Below are positions 6,848-14,745 of a DNA stretch of 27,022 nucleotides, piece by piece. Location: the IMG/VR virus record IMGVR_UViG_3300005617_000632, positions 1 to 27,022 of that record. One strand, written 5' to 3'. The position numbers and the translations under genes are program-made. Source of the stretch: a virus. Within the stretch, counting starts at the first letter, position 1; the number at the start of each line of letters is the position of its first letter. The notes below the pieces were generated by a model. The model worked only from the letters and a program-made list of their open reading frames with translations, was not told the origin of the DNA and searched no databases.

Positions 6848-7525
6848 TCAGAATATTCTGGCGCTCTTGGGCTGTGGTTCAGGCTCTTTGAAAAACAGCC
6901 GCGCCCGATCCAAGGTCTTTGACCAGTTCAGCAGCAAGGACTGAATCGACGTCGGAAAGAACTTCCGCTTGGCGGGGTCCAGCTTTGAGCGCCAGTCCAA
7001 GATCATCTGCAACTCCAGATCGATCTTCGGACGCCCGAGGACCAGTTCGTGCAAAGTGGATTCTTCGAGATAGGACCATGGGGATTCGGCGGGGCGATAG
7101 AAGGCGTCGACCAAAGCTTGCCGAATTGTCTCAAAAGCAACTGCCGGTGTGTTAGGTTCATTGACTGGTTCAGTACTGACTGGTTTCCCTGCACGGCGTG
7201 CCCCACCCCCTGGGGCCTCGTGTGCCCCACCGTGGGGCATGTCGTGCCCCACCTGGGGCATGAGCAGTAGATAAAGGTTTGAATCTGCGTCGCCGTGGGT
7301 TGGGTTGATTCGAGGCGTAATTTTGATGAATCCGGCTTCCGAAAGATCGTGCAACCTCTTGCGGACTGTGCGTTCGGCCAACAGTGTTTCACGGGCCAAT
7401 CTCGGAACTGACGGCCAGCACGTATTCTCGCTGCCGGAATAATTGGCCAGCAGAAGGAGGATGAGTTTCGATTCGGCATCAGGAGGCGTTTGGTCTATCG
7501 CCCACGTCATGGCTTGGAAGGACAT
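6848..7525 (-). CDS. Helix-turn-helix replication initiator-like protein
   Basis: Residues 1-90 form an HTH_36-type winged helix: MTWAIDQTPPDAESKLILLL, then CWPSVPRLARETLLAERTVR and KRLHDLSEAGFIKITPRI. This is the fold used by many phage and plasmid initiators. A low-complexity linker (residues about 90-120, GHDMPHGGAHEAPGGGARRA) joins it to a C-terminal helical domain (residues 130-225). The linker DNA holds three iteron-like repeats, as in lambda-type O genes where the initiator binds its own gene. The helicase gene follows four bases after the stop. The ATG at 7525 is chosen; an internal ATG at 7510 also fits. Function as origin-binding initiator/helicase loader is inferred from fold, linker DNA and position. 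Confidence 0.75.
   Translation of the reverse strand: MSFQAMTWAIDQTPPDAESKLILLLLANYSGSENTCWPSVPRLARETLLAERTVRKRLHDLSEAGFIKITPRINPTHGDADSNLYLLLMPQVGHDMPHGGAHEAPGGGARRAGKPVSTEPVNEPNTPAVAFETIRQALVDAFYRPAESPWSYLEESTLHELVLGRPKIDLELQMILDWRSKLDPAKRKFFPTSIQSLLLNWSKTLDRARLFFKEPEPQPKSARIF
7170..7260. repeat. Iteron-like repeats inside the initiator gene (candidate replication origin)
   Basis: GTGCCCCAC occurs at 7198-7206, 7222-7230 and 7244-7252, at spacings of 24 and 22 bp (about two helical turns). Each copy is followed by its own inverted partner TGGGGC, so every unit is a small palindrome. A 10-bp palindrome TCAGTACTGA lies beside them at 7170-7179. Iterons within the initiator gene are known from lambdoid phages, where they form ori. 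The repeats encode only a Gly/His-rich linker, so a DNA role is plausible. Confidence 0.5.
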
Positions 7526-7758
7526 AATGGAGTGAAAGAATTGCGCTTGGCCTTGGTCGCCCTTCGAGCGAGAAAGGAGGGAGTGCTACCAGGGCCGGCA
7601 CCGAAGCACCGGACCAAGCGCAAAGCAAATATCTCAGAGGTTATCCGCAAGTGCAACTCGGAACGAACGACCAAGTCCATTCAGAGCATCACAAAGCTAC
7701 CAAACCCCGCGTCCGTCTGGCAATGGAAAAGTTACGAAGAGGTGAAGATTTTTCAGCG
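7526..7758 (-). promoter_or_regulatory. Intergenic region upstream of the replication operon; no secure gene
   Basis: These 233 bases separate two leftward operons, so they should hold the promoter of the replication operon. A weak candidate on the minus strand is TTGCAC (7656-7651), a 16-base spacer and GATATT (7634-7629). On the plus strand a basic frame is open up to a TAG at 7760-7762 (starts GTG 7532 or 7583, with AGGAGG at 7575-7580). It has protein-like composition (KHRTKRKANISEVIRKCNSE), but no family and poor start spacing, so it is not called as a gene. Confidence 0.3.
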
Positions 7759-8529
7759 TTAGATGAATACCGGGCAGGGACGATAGCCGTTGGACATCTG
7801 TCGCCACTCAACGAGGATCGGGGTCCAGTTCGGTGACTTCATGCCCAGGCGATCCGCGAGCGTTTGGTAGTCCGCCGGCTCGCTCTGGCACTTCCGGAGA
7901 TACAACGGCGCGCGCCCCGGATATGGTGCGGTGAGCTCCGGCATGAAAGCGAACTTATGGTTGAACCGCGTGTCGATCAGGTCGGCCATCCAGCCCTCAA
8001 TAAGCGACGCGTGACGCATCGAGGTGTTCCGGACACGACCTTCATAGCTCTCTTTGAGTTCTGCTGGAGAGATTGTACCGGTACGAATCGCCAGGATGTC
8101 GCTCTGTACGGATAAACTGCTGAAGAACCGGCTTTCCGCCCGCTTGATCGTTCCTGGCGGGATTCGCCCAGGAAGCGTCAGGGAGATGTTTGCTTCAGAG
8201 AAGTAGCGCTCGATGATCTCCCGGCAGACCGGTTCGCAGAGAACGAGGCGCTGGGAGATCTTTAGGGCCACATCCGCTTTCACAGACTCGGCGAAGGCCA
8301 AGGCGTTGACGCAGCAGTTCGCGTCGCCTGCGAAATGACCCCTCGGGCCTCCGGCGACGTGGTGCACGTCCATCTCGGCCGCCAGGTCGCGGATCTGGCC
8401 GGAGTGCTCGCTGATGTCGTCTGAGACCAAAATTGGCAGGCCGTTGCCGAACACGTGGCGAAGCGCGCGGATGTTCAGCTCCACGAATTGGGGAAGAGCA
8501 TACGACCCGACACAGGCCGCGAAGGTCAT
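7759..8529 (-). CDS. Glycosyltransferase-like protein (256 aa)
   Basis: The N-terminal half resembles a GT-A nucleotide-sugar transferase: MTFAACVGSYALPQFVELNI, then a beta strand ending in an acidic pair (LPILVSDDISEH, near residue 40), a Gly/His stretch (HHVAGGPRGHFAGDANCCVN) and an alpha-helix with DVALKISQRLVL. This gives the strand-DD arrangement used to bind metal and sugar nucleotide, but the match is by pattern only. The C-terminal half contains a stretch of aromatic and Pro residues (AYPGR-type) and no membrane helix. The ATG at 8529 lies one base after the stop of the 54-aa gene. Together with the RmlD-like gene in this operon and RmlA at 22127, it points to glycan modification. Substrate unknown. 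Confidence 0.55.
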   Translation of the reverse strand: MTFAACVGSYALPQFVELNIRALRHVFGNGLPILVSDDISEHSGQIRDLAAEMDVHHVAGGPRGHFAGDANCCVNALAFAESVKADVALKISQRLVLCEPVCREIIERYFSEANISLTLPGRIPPGTIKRAESRFFSSLSVQSDILAIRTGTISPAELKESYEGRVRNTSMRHASLIEGWMADLIDTRFNHKFAFMPELTAPYPGRAPLYLRKCQSEPADYQTLADRLGMKSPNWTPILVEWRQMSNGYRPCPVFI

Positions 8530-8530
8530 C

Positions 8531-8695
8531 TCAGCGGTAGAGATACCTTGCTCTGTAGCGGCTGGAGAGTTCTTTGGCGTTCTGCTCAAGAAACTTCGCC
8601 TGCCTTCGGAGCCACTCCGCAATCGACTTCCGTCCGCGCGTGCTCATTTTAGCCGCATCCTTGATCGTGACGATAGCTGCGCATTTGTCTTTCAT
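8531..8695 (-). CDS. Small basic protein (54 aa)
   Basis: The protein starts MKDKCAAIVTIKDAAKMSTR and continues GRKSIAEWLRRQAKFLEQNA, giving an amphipathic, positively charged helix that could bind nucleic acid or a partner enzyme. No family is recognised. It sits between the RmlD-like gene (10 bases away) and the glycosyltransferase-like gene (1 base away), so it is part of that operon. The ATG at 8695 is preferred over a more upstream start that would overlap the RmlD-like gene by 26 bases. Confidence 0.55.
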   Translation of the reverse strand: MKDKCAAIVTIKDAAKMSTRGRKSIAEWLRRQAKFLEQNAKELSSRYRARYLYR

Positions 8696-8705
8696 GAGCG
8701 CAGTC

Positions 8706-9581
8706 TTAGCCGATCGCCTTCCACCGATCAAGGCTGTCCGTCAGCGCCTCAATCACCGACCGCATCTTTACTCCGGCGGTCAGGAGTTTTTCTGAGGACA
8801 GCACGCAATTCGACCGCGGGGCCTTCGCCGCCTTCGCGTAGAACTCCGCGTCATCCTTCCAGAATTCAAACTCGCGCTTCGGTTTGAGGATGTTCTGGAT
8901 CAGTTCGACGATCCGCCGGTTTCGCAGCACGCCGGGATTCACGACGTTATAAACTCCGTACGCGGCGTCGCTCTCCCAGAGATCGATGCACGCGCTCACC
9001 GCATCGTCGAGGTGCGATGCCGAGTTTGGCGGCGAATCGTACACGCGTTCGTAGGCCAGAAGTTTTGAGATCAGATTTTTCGGATTCGGAACTTCGTTGA
9101 ACGGAAGCCGGATGCGCCACACGTACCGCCGGCCAATTCCGGCGATCGCTTCTTCCGCGAGCGCTTTGCTCGCCGAATAGAAGCTGTGCTGTGGAAATCT
9201 GAACGAGAAATCCGGAGGCTGCTTCTCCGTGAATCCACAGCCGTCCCCGGCGTTGCCGTTGTAAAGGCAGCCAGAGGACAATTGAGCCCACGTCACGGAA
9301 TGCGCGGCGCAGGCGTGCGCGACGGTCAGCGGCAGGGCGACGTTGGCGAGCAGCGTCTCAGCTTTATGATCTTCGCACCAATCGATGTTCGGCACTCCGG
9401 TGACCCCGGCGCAATTGATGACGAACTTCGGGCGGTGCTCCTTGATGTAGAGCCAGAGATTGTCGAACTTCGTATAATCGAACTTGGCGCGCGATAGAGA
9501 CGTGTAATTGATGAAGCGTTTGCCAAGCTCGCGCGTGAACGCCTGTCCGACGTAGCCCGATCCCAAGACTAGGACTGTCAT
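8706..9581 (-). CDS. NAD(P)-dependent sugar-nucleotide reductase/epimerase, RmlD-like
   Basis: This 291-aa protein is a short-chain dehydrogenase of the extended type acting on nucleotide sugars. Visible features: Rossmann glycine motif VLVLGSGYVGQAF at the N-terminus, NCAGVTGVPNIDWCE resembling the NCAAYTxVDxAE segment of RmlD, SSGCLYNG, and the catalytic YSASK. RmlD-type enzymes reduce dTDP-4-keto-rhamnose to dTDP-rhamnose; the exact substrate here is not certain. The ATG at 9581 is chosen because the Rossmann motif follows at once; the frame stays open upstream but reads as random sequence antisense to the 440-aa gene. It is first in a leftward operon and diverges from the 440-aa gene with only 37 bases between starts. 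RmlA is encoded 12.5 kb away on the other strand. Confidence 0.8.
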   Translation of the reverse strand: MTVLVLGSGYVGQAFTRELGKRFINYTSLSRAKFDYTKFDNLWLYIKEHRPKFVINCAGVTGVPNIDWCEDHKAETLLANVALPLTVAHACAAHSVTWAQLSSGCLYNGNAGDGCGFTEKQPPDFSFRFPQHSFYSASKALAEEAIAGIGRRYVWRIRLPFNEVPNPKNLISKLLAYERVYDSPPNSASHLDDAVSACIDLWESDAAYGVYNVVNPGVLRNRRIVELIQNILKPKREFEFWKDDAEFYAKAAKAPRSNCVLSSEKLLTAGVKMRSVIEALTDSLDRWKAIG

Positions 9582-9618
9582 TGCCCGCCGACTCTGGCAG
9601 GCGTATGGTCTCTGTGCA

Positions 9619-10941
9619 ATGGCCGACTCCAAGAAAGTGCGAGTAGATTCGCCCGGCGACTGGCAGATCTGGGTTGTCCCGGGCCAGTTCGGAGACGGCC
9701 AGGCGTGGCGCCTGCCGATCAGGGCGCTTCCGTTCCAAGGGCCGGATGGCGAGGAGATCCTTTTCGTCCGGAGCATGATGGAGCTGACCCCGCAGATGTA
9801 CGTCGCAATCGTCCCGGTGCTGGACAAAAAGGATTTCTGCCCGAGCGACGAGCGCGGCTGGTGGTTAAAGCGCGCGCATCTTGACGAGATTGCCGTCAGG
9901 GCCCCGGGCATCACCTTCGAACGCTACATTCAATGGCCAGAGTACGTCCCGCCATCGCCCCTGGACGGTGAATCTTCCCCGCAGGAACTCCAATGCGAGC
10001 CTGAGCCCGGGTTGTCCAGAGCGGAAACGCTGTTCCTGAAGCGTCTGCAGCTCGTTGCGGGCGATCTTTCGTTCGACGCGATCAAACATCTGTGGCTGTC
10101 GATCCGCAAAGAAGCCGTGAAACTCCTGGCGATTGAACGAAAGCCTGTGGATCTCGGATTTATCCGGCTGGTACCCGTCCCTTACCGCGCGAATTGGAAG
10201 GAAATGCTCTGCGTCCGGTTCAATTCGCTTCTGCACGTCATGAAACGGCCGCAGGCAGAGTGGAAACTCGACAGCTTGGGGCTTCATGGCGCCCTGGCCA
10301 GCGTCCGGATGTTCGCCATTGATCGGCAGCACCGGTTTATTCATTGGACAATCGAATCGGTGCCGTCAAAGGAGCTGGATCGAGCCATCGACGAGCAGGA
10401 AAACGCGATCTTCAGCCGGATCGGGGCGGTCTCCTACGCAAAGCGCGTGCTGAAGGAGGTTGCCGGTCGCCTGACCGATATTCTGGATGTGCTCAAGGCG
10501 TATACCGATGAGGTGAGCCTGTCGATTGCGACCACAGCGACCGGGAACCGGGATGCAACGGTGCTGATTCCCGATCCCAGCGGTGTTCGCGTGCGCCCGG
10601 GCAAAGGTCTATGCGAATACGTCGATGCTGTGATCACCGATGCGATGGAATCGTTCACCGATACGAAGCCGGAGATCGCGGAGAAACCGAAACGTCTCGA
10701 GTCCGACGAGCGCACCTTCCATGCGCTGTTCCGCGAGGAGGGATTTATCGATGCGAGCCCGCTCAGTCCCAGCCGAGGTTTGAACCCTCCAGATTCTGCC
10801 GAGCCCAACAGCCGCCTTTCCCGTCTCGACGTGGAGGAGTCCACAGAATCATCAGCGGAAGCCAGCACCCGCAGCCGATGTGATCGAAATGGTGCGGATC
10901 AACCCCCGGAGGAACCGCCGGCCGACATTGCCGCAGCGTAG
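9619..10941 (+). CDS. Hypothetical protein (440 aa), first plus-strand gene
   Basis: No family is recognised. The first 100 residues are rich in beta-strand-like segments (DWQIWVVPGQFGDGQAWRLP, EEILFVRSMMELTPQMYVAI). Residues 130-300 are mixed alpha/beta with many Arg/Trp. From about residue 300 on the sequence is increasingly acidic and Ser/Pro-rich. The last 59 residues, after EEGFIDASPLSPS, lie opposite a convincing minus-strand gene (10763-11131) and look like non-native read-through. The natural C-terminus may have been lost when that gene was gained. The start at 9619 diverges from the RmlD-like gene. No signal peptide or membrane helix. Confidence 0.7.
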   Translation: MADSKKVRVDSPGDWQIWVVPGQFGDGQAWRLPIRALPFQGPDGEEILFVRSMMELTPQMYVAIVPVLDKKDFCPSDERGWWLKRAHLDEIAVRAPGITFERYIQWPEYVPPSPLDGESSPQELQCEPEPGLSRAETLFLKRLQLVAGDLSFDAIKHLWLSIRKEAVKLLAIERKPVDLGFIRLVPVPYRANWKEMLCVRFNSLLHVMKRPQAEWKLDSLGLHGALASVRMFAIDRQHRFIHWTIESVPSKELDRAIDEQENAIFSRIGAVSYAKRVLKEVAGRLTDILDVLKAYTDEVSLSIATTATGNRDATVLIPDPSGVRVRPGKGLCEYVDAVITDAMESFTDTKPEIAEKPKRLESDERTFHALFREEGFIDASPLSPSRGLNPPDSAEPNSRLSRLDVEESTESSAEASTRSRCDRNGADQPPEEPPADIAAA

Positions 10942-11131
10942 AGTTGAAGATCGGGCAGCGAAGACATTTCCGGTACCTCACCAGCCACAGATCACGCGGA
11001 ACGAGACGCGCAGAAACGATCGCCTTCGACAAATGCCACAGCAGAGAGATCCATCCGCTGCGCTTGCCTTCCAATTTTAGCACTTGCCGCCACTGGGCAA
11101 AGCGTTCAGGTTTCAGTCCGAGAATTCTCAT
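10763..11131 (-). CDS. Small cysteine-rich (zinc-like) protein (122 aa) on the minus strand
   Basis: The C-terminal half carries a Cys pattern that looks structural: RYRKCLRCPIFNSTLRQCRP followed by HIGCGCWLPL and GCWARQ, giving at least seven Cys in about 50 residues plus several His. I recall similar sequences as small uncharacterised phage proteins; a zinc-binding role is inference. The N-terminal half is helical and basic (ERFAQWRQVLKLEGKRSGWI). The ATG at 11131 shares two bases with the ATG of the plus-strand 175-aa gene (CATG). Its 3' end overlaps the 440-aa gene by 179 bases on the opposite strand. It is isolated among plus-strand genes. Confidence 0.65.
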   Translation of the reverse strand: MRILGLKPERFAQWRQVLKLEGKRSGWISLLWHLSKAIVSARLVPRDLWLVRYRKCLRCPIFNSTLRQCRPAVPPGVDPHHFDHIGCGCWLPLMILWTPPRRDGKGGCWARQNLEGSNLGWD

Positions 11132-11657
11132 GGCCGAAGACATTGCCACCGCGATAGAAATTGCCGATCCGCCCAGCGGCGTCAAACGCAAACGCGGCGG
11201 CGTTACCCCGAAGCGATTGGACCGGGCCGCGCGCGAGCTGAATCTCATTCGCGTCGACGCCAAGAACCTGCTCAACATCGCCACAGTCGGAAGGTTTCTG
11301 GACCAGGTCGGCATGCTGCACTACGGCAACGGGCGCATGTTGGCTTCTGCCGCGATGATCTCCGATGCCGCTGAACGTTGCGCACTCCTGGCCTCCAGTC
11401 CCGACATGCCCGACGACATTCGGCAGGGATACCTGAGCCTCCAGCTAAAATTCATCGAGGCGTTGGATCGCAATGTTCAGCTCCACCTCGAATTAACGAA
11501 CGCCCCAGCCAGCGAAGGCAACCGCGGCAATTCACCGCCGCCGATGCCGTCCAAACCGTTCCTGCCAGGGGCGCCGATTAGTCCGATCCAAATCAACATC
11601 TCTGCCGCTCAAGCGACGGTCACGGAAAAGAAAGTCGAGGAACCATGCAGCAAATAA
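11130..11657 (+). CDS. Hypothetical protein (175 aa), helical with Pro-rich tail
   Basis: The protein begins MAEDIATAIEIADPPSGVKR, followed by a basic stretch and long helices (RLDRAARELNLIRVDAKNLL, AMISDAAERCALLASSPDMP, GYLSLQLKFIEALDRNVQLH). The last 50 residues are rich in Pro, Asn and Gln. No conserved family is recognised; the helix-rich build with a disordered tail would fit a small terminase, scaffold or adaptor, but nothing decides between these. ATG 11130 is chosen because upstream in-frame sequence is antisense to another gene and looks random. It precedes the fibre cassette and overlaps the next gene by 13 bases. Confidence 0.65.
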   Translation: MAEDIATAIEIADPPSGVKRKRGGVTPKRLDRAARELNLIRVDAKNLLNIATVGRFLDQVGMLHYGNGRMLASAAMISDAAERCALLASSPDMPDDIRQGYLSLQLKFIEALDRNVQLHLELTNAPASEGNRGNSPPPMPSKPFLPGAPISPIQINISAAQATVTEKKVEEPCSK

Positions 11658-11857
11658 TTTGTGTCACCCAGCCGTTCTGCTACCTGCAAGGCCCCGAAGC
11701 CCAGACCGATCCGGATGCGGGGCTGTTCGGGGGCAGCGCGCAGCAGGTGTACCGCGATCAGCCGACACCAGACGACCCAACGCTGCCAGCGCTAAGTTTT
11801 CCTTCCGGCGGCGGACCCTTGTTCCAATGGGATCCAGATCTGGCAGCCTGGGTGTAA
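11645..11857 (+). CDS. Small hypothetical protein (70 aa)
   Basis: The protein starts MQQIICVTQPFCYLQGPEAQ and ends in an acidic, Pro-rich, Trp-containing tail (PTPDDPTLPALSFPSGGGPL, FQWDPDLAAWV). No signal peptide, membrane helix or known motif. The start overlaps the end of the 175-aa gene by 13 bases, and the stop is nine bases before the start of the large fibre gene, so it belongs to the same transcript. Function unknown. Confidence 0.6.
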   Translation: MQQIICVTQPFCYLQGPEAQTDPDAGLFGGSAQQVYRDQPTPDDPTLPALSFPSGGGPLFQWDPDLAAWV

Positions 11858-11866
11858 TCCAAATTT

Positions 11867-13897
11867 ATGAAACCCTTCATCGCAGCAGCGGTTCTTCTCT
11901 GCTCGCTCGTCTTTGCGCGCGCCGCGAATCCATCTGGATCTGGCACCAATAATCTTGTTCCGAAATGGACTGGATCACTCACGCTCGGCAGCTCGACAAT
12001 AACGAACACCGCAAGCGCCATCGGCCTGGGCAACGGCTCACTGGTCGGCACCACGCTTTCCGGCACCACCAGCGTCATTGCAGGCGGCGATGCTGCGCTT
12101 CAAAGTTCCAGCATAACAAACAGCGATTCAATTTTCGTCATAGGTGCATTCTCCAGCTTGGGTGCCAGTAATCTTTCGGGTTTGTACAGCATTGGCGGAT
12201 ATAGCGGCGGGTCCAGCCAGTTCAAGGACTCAGGCGATGTGGTTTTGATCGGTAACTCGCACTTTTCCAGCGCGAGCGTGAGCAACAGTTTCGATCTGTT
12301 CGGCATCGGCCATTCGGTGTTTAACTCAACAACGCTGCAATCCGACAACGATTTGTTCGCCGCTGGGCACACTGCTCTTTCCGGTGCAATCATCACCAAC
12401 GCGCAGGAGATTTACGGATTCGGCTACGCCGCGTTGTTTCAGAGTCGAATCACAAATAGTTCTCAGCTTTATGCCTTTGCCAATTCTGCTTTGGAACAGG
12501 CGGTGGTCAATGCTTCGACAGAGGTCTATGCCCTTGGCAGTTCCGCGCTGGACAGTTCAACGCTTACGAATGTATCGGACATCTACGCGATTGGAAGCAG
12601 CGCCGGAAACACCCTAAGTCTCAATGGCAAATCCCACATCTTCATGCTCGGTAGCGGTGCAATGGCGACCAACAGTAACGATTACGTGTTCGGCGATTCG
12701 GCTTACAACTATTTCTTTCCCGGCGCAGGAGCGAGCTTCGCCAACTACGTCCGCTTGTCGGGCAACACCAATCGATACACCGACAGTGGCACGGCTCTGC
12801 TACGAAACGGCGTGGCGGTGGGCGGCACAACTGTATCGGTGAACGGAACCAATGTCACGACGCCAAACTTCACCAACTCGGCGACGGTGACGCTGGCCGT
12901 CAGCGGCAGCAACATCACAGCGACGGCGATTGTCCCGGCAGGCACCGCGAGCGCCAGCGGAACGGCGAATCTCGTGGCCAAGTTCACGAGCACGACGAAC
13001 CTCGGCAACTCGTCCATAACGGACAACGGCACATCGGTCACGATGACGGAGCCGCTGCTGTTCAGTGCCGACAACACCTTCGACATCGGCGCGAGCAACG
13101 CGACGAGGCCAAGGTTTCTGTGGGCTGGAACGTCGGTTCGTGCGCCGATTGGAAGTGTGACCGCACCATCATTCGCGTTCGATGCTGGCACAAATACCGG
13201 GTTTTATTCGCCTGTGCTTCCTACGATTCGCGTGGTTCAGAATGGCGCGGACGCCTATTCGTTTGGGTCATCGAGTTTTATCATCGGCAACACACTGACC
13301 TTGGCCTTTGCTTCATCGGGCGTTGGGACTACAGATACGTTCCTCTCCCGAGCTTCCGCAGGCATGTTGAGAATCAACACCAACTTGATGGTGAGCGGGC
13401 AAACAACGCTTTCAAATCTCACTGGCACTGCAACGATCCTGGCCGGGATTACGTCGAGCAACACAGTGGCAGGTGTCGGCATCGGCACCGGGCTTGCCAT
13501 GAGCGGGACGAATCTTACGGCGACGGCGACGGGCGAGACCACGGCGACCAACATCGTCACGCTGACGATGACGACCACCAACGTCTCGGCGATGGACTAT
13601 TCGCTGGTGCAGCGCGGCGGCGTATTCAAGCTGGCGCTGACAGGCAATGGATACATCGGAGCGCCGAGCGGAGTAGCGAATACGGCCTTCACGCATGCGT
13701 GGCTCATGGTGCAACAGCCCAGCACGGGCACCTGCGCTTTGACCTTCACCAACGGCTTCTACGCCTTCCCCGAAGGAATCGCGCCCATCATTGACACGAA
13801 CAACGGCGCGGTCACGGTCTTCGAGTTCACCAGCGACGTGTTCACCAACGGCCTGCTCCACGGTTGGATGTCCGTCAAGAGCAAGCTCATCCCATGA
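11867..13897 (+). CDS. Secreted fibre-like protein with short beta repeats (676 aa)
   Basis: The protein opens with a clear Sec signal peptide (MKPFIAAAVLLCSLVFARA, cleavage likely after ARA), which is unusual for a phage tail protein. Residues about 70-280 are built from repeats of about 19-20 residues with the pattern IYAxGxSALxxSxxTN (IYGFGYAALFQSRITN, LYAFANSALEQAVVN, VYALGSSALDSSTLTN, IYAIGSSAGNTLS), suggesting a beta-solenoid like that of trimeric adhesins. A motif NLVPKWT...LGSSTIT near residue 29 recurs as NLVAKFT...LGNSSIT in the middle, as in many tail-fibre-like proteins. The C-terminal 120 residues look globular. Composition is very rich in Ser, Thr, Gly and Asn. It likely binds host surfaces or decorates the cell. 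The stop overlaps the next start as ATGA. Confidence 0.75.
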   Translation: MKPFIAAAVLLCSLVFARAANPSGSGTNNLVPKWTGSLTLGSSTITNTASAIGLGNGSLVGTTLSGTTSVIAGGDAALQSSSITNSDSIFVIGAFSSLGASNLSGLYSIGGYSGGSSQFKDSGDVVLIGNSHFSSASVSNSFDLFGIGHSVFNSTTLQSDNDLFAAGHTALSGAIITNAQEIYGFGYAALFQSRITNSSQLYAFANSALEQAVVNASTEVYALGSSALDSSTLTNVSDIYAIGSSAGNTLSLNGKSHIFMLGSGAMATNSNDYVFGDSAYNYFFPGAGASFANYVRLSGNTNRYTDSGTALLRNGVAVGGTTVSVNGTNVTTPNFTNSATVTLAVSGSNITATAIVPAGTASASGTANLVAKFTSTTNLGNSSITDNGTSVTMTEPLLFSADNTFDIGASNATRPRFLWAGTSVRAPIGSVTAPSFAFDAGTNTGFYSPVLPTIRVVQNGADAYSFGSSSFIIGNTLTLAFASSGVGTTDTFLSRASAGMLRINTNLMVSGQTTLSNLTGTATILAGITSSNTVAGVGIGTGLAMSGTNLTATATGETTATNIVTLTMTTTNVSAMDYSLVQRGGVFKLALTGNGYIGAPSGVANTAFTHAWLMVQQPSTGTCALTFTNGFYAFPEGIAPIIDTNNGAVTVFEFTSDVFTNGLLHGWMSVKSKLIP

Positions 13898-14745
13898 CCT
13901 ATCGGCTACTTCTGACGCTCTGGCTGGCGGGTGCCGCGCACGGGGCCTTCTTCGATACTGGCTGGGACTATGAGGCCCGACGCTGGCAAACGAACATCGC
14001 CAACTCCAGCGGGACACTCTCCTCCACCAGCTACATGAACGGGATTATCTTCATGCAGCAGTCCAAGCGTTGGGGTATCCGTCCACTGCTCGGTCGTGTG
14101 GGCATTTACCTCGGAGGAGAGACGAACGCGATCCAATGTCCGATTATCCATGACTTCTTCACGACAACCGATGCGAATGACGATCTGATTGGGTTCACGG
14201 CGGCGGATTACACAGAGGCGACGGGACTCACGGGCGGACTTAACAAGTACCTTCGTTGCAACGGCGCAACCGCGATGAACCTTCAAAGCGCCACCCATAC
14301 GAACATTCACATGGCGACGTACAACCGCACTGACAACAGCGCTGCAGAAGACGAGATGGGCCTGTCTGCGGCAGCCGTAGGCGCATACGGGGTGGTAATC
14401 GACAACGCCGCCTCGGCCTACGTGTTCATGGGGAATAACGTCACATCGGCAGCTAACACCAACGCACTTGGTTTCGTTCTTTCCACGCGAACGGCCACCA
14501 ATGTTGCGGTCACTTATCGCAATGGAACGGCGGTCGTCACCGACAGCGCCAATGACAATGGATCGACTGTCTTCGGAGGCTTTCTGATCGTGCACGCCTT
14601 CAACAGCGTCGGTGTGCCAACGGCCTTCTCCACCAAGGCGCAATGCTATTACGCTTTCGGTCGAGGTATTCCAGCAGCGCGAGTCGGGGCTTATAACATT
14701 CTCGTCCAAGGCGTTCAGCAGCGCGCCAACCGGAAAGTAAACTGA
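13894..14745 (+). CDS. Secreted structural-type protein (283 aa)
   Basis: It starts at ATG 13894, overlapping the previous stop (ATGA), with a signal peptide MTYRLLLTLWLAGAAHG. The mature part is rich in beta-type, Gly/Ala/Asn segments (NIANSSGTLSSTSYMNGIIF, GVVIDNAASAYVFMGNNVT, GTAVVTDSANDNGSTVFGGF), resembling jelly-roll-type coat or fibre-associated proteins, but no family is recognised. It lies between the fibre-like protein and the tailspike-like protein, and may be another secreted adsorption protein. The next gene's ATG uses the last base of this stop codon (TGATG). Confidence 0.7.
   Translation: MTYRLLLTLWLAGAAHGAFFDTGWDYEARRWQTNIANSSGTLSSTSYMNGIIFMQQSKRWGIRPLLGRVGIYLGGETNAIQCPIIHDFFTTTDANDDLIGFTAADYTEATGLTGGLNKYLRCNGATAMNLQSATHTNIHMATYNRTDNSAAEDEMGLSAAAVGAYGVVIDNAASAYVFMGNNVTSAANTNALGFVLSTRTATNVAVTYRNGTAVVTDSANDNGSTVFGGFLIVHAFNSVGVPTAFSTKAQCYYAFGRGIPAARVGAYNILVQGVQQRANRKVN

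Noticed and set aside
7490-7762. Plus-strand frame of 90 codons between two leftward operons
   Set aside because: Its 5' part is antisense to the initiator gene and no start with good spacing to AGGAGG exists. Composition is somewhat protein-like, so it is noted within the intergenic entry only.
10763-10800. tRNA-like T-arm (GGTTCAAACC on the minus strand)
   Set aside because: Stem bases around the loop do not pair as a 5-bp T-stem, and no acceptor or anticodon arm is found; it lies inside the Cys-rich coding frame.
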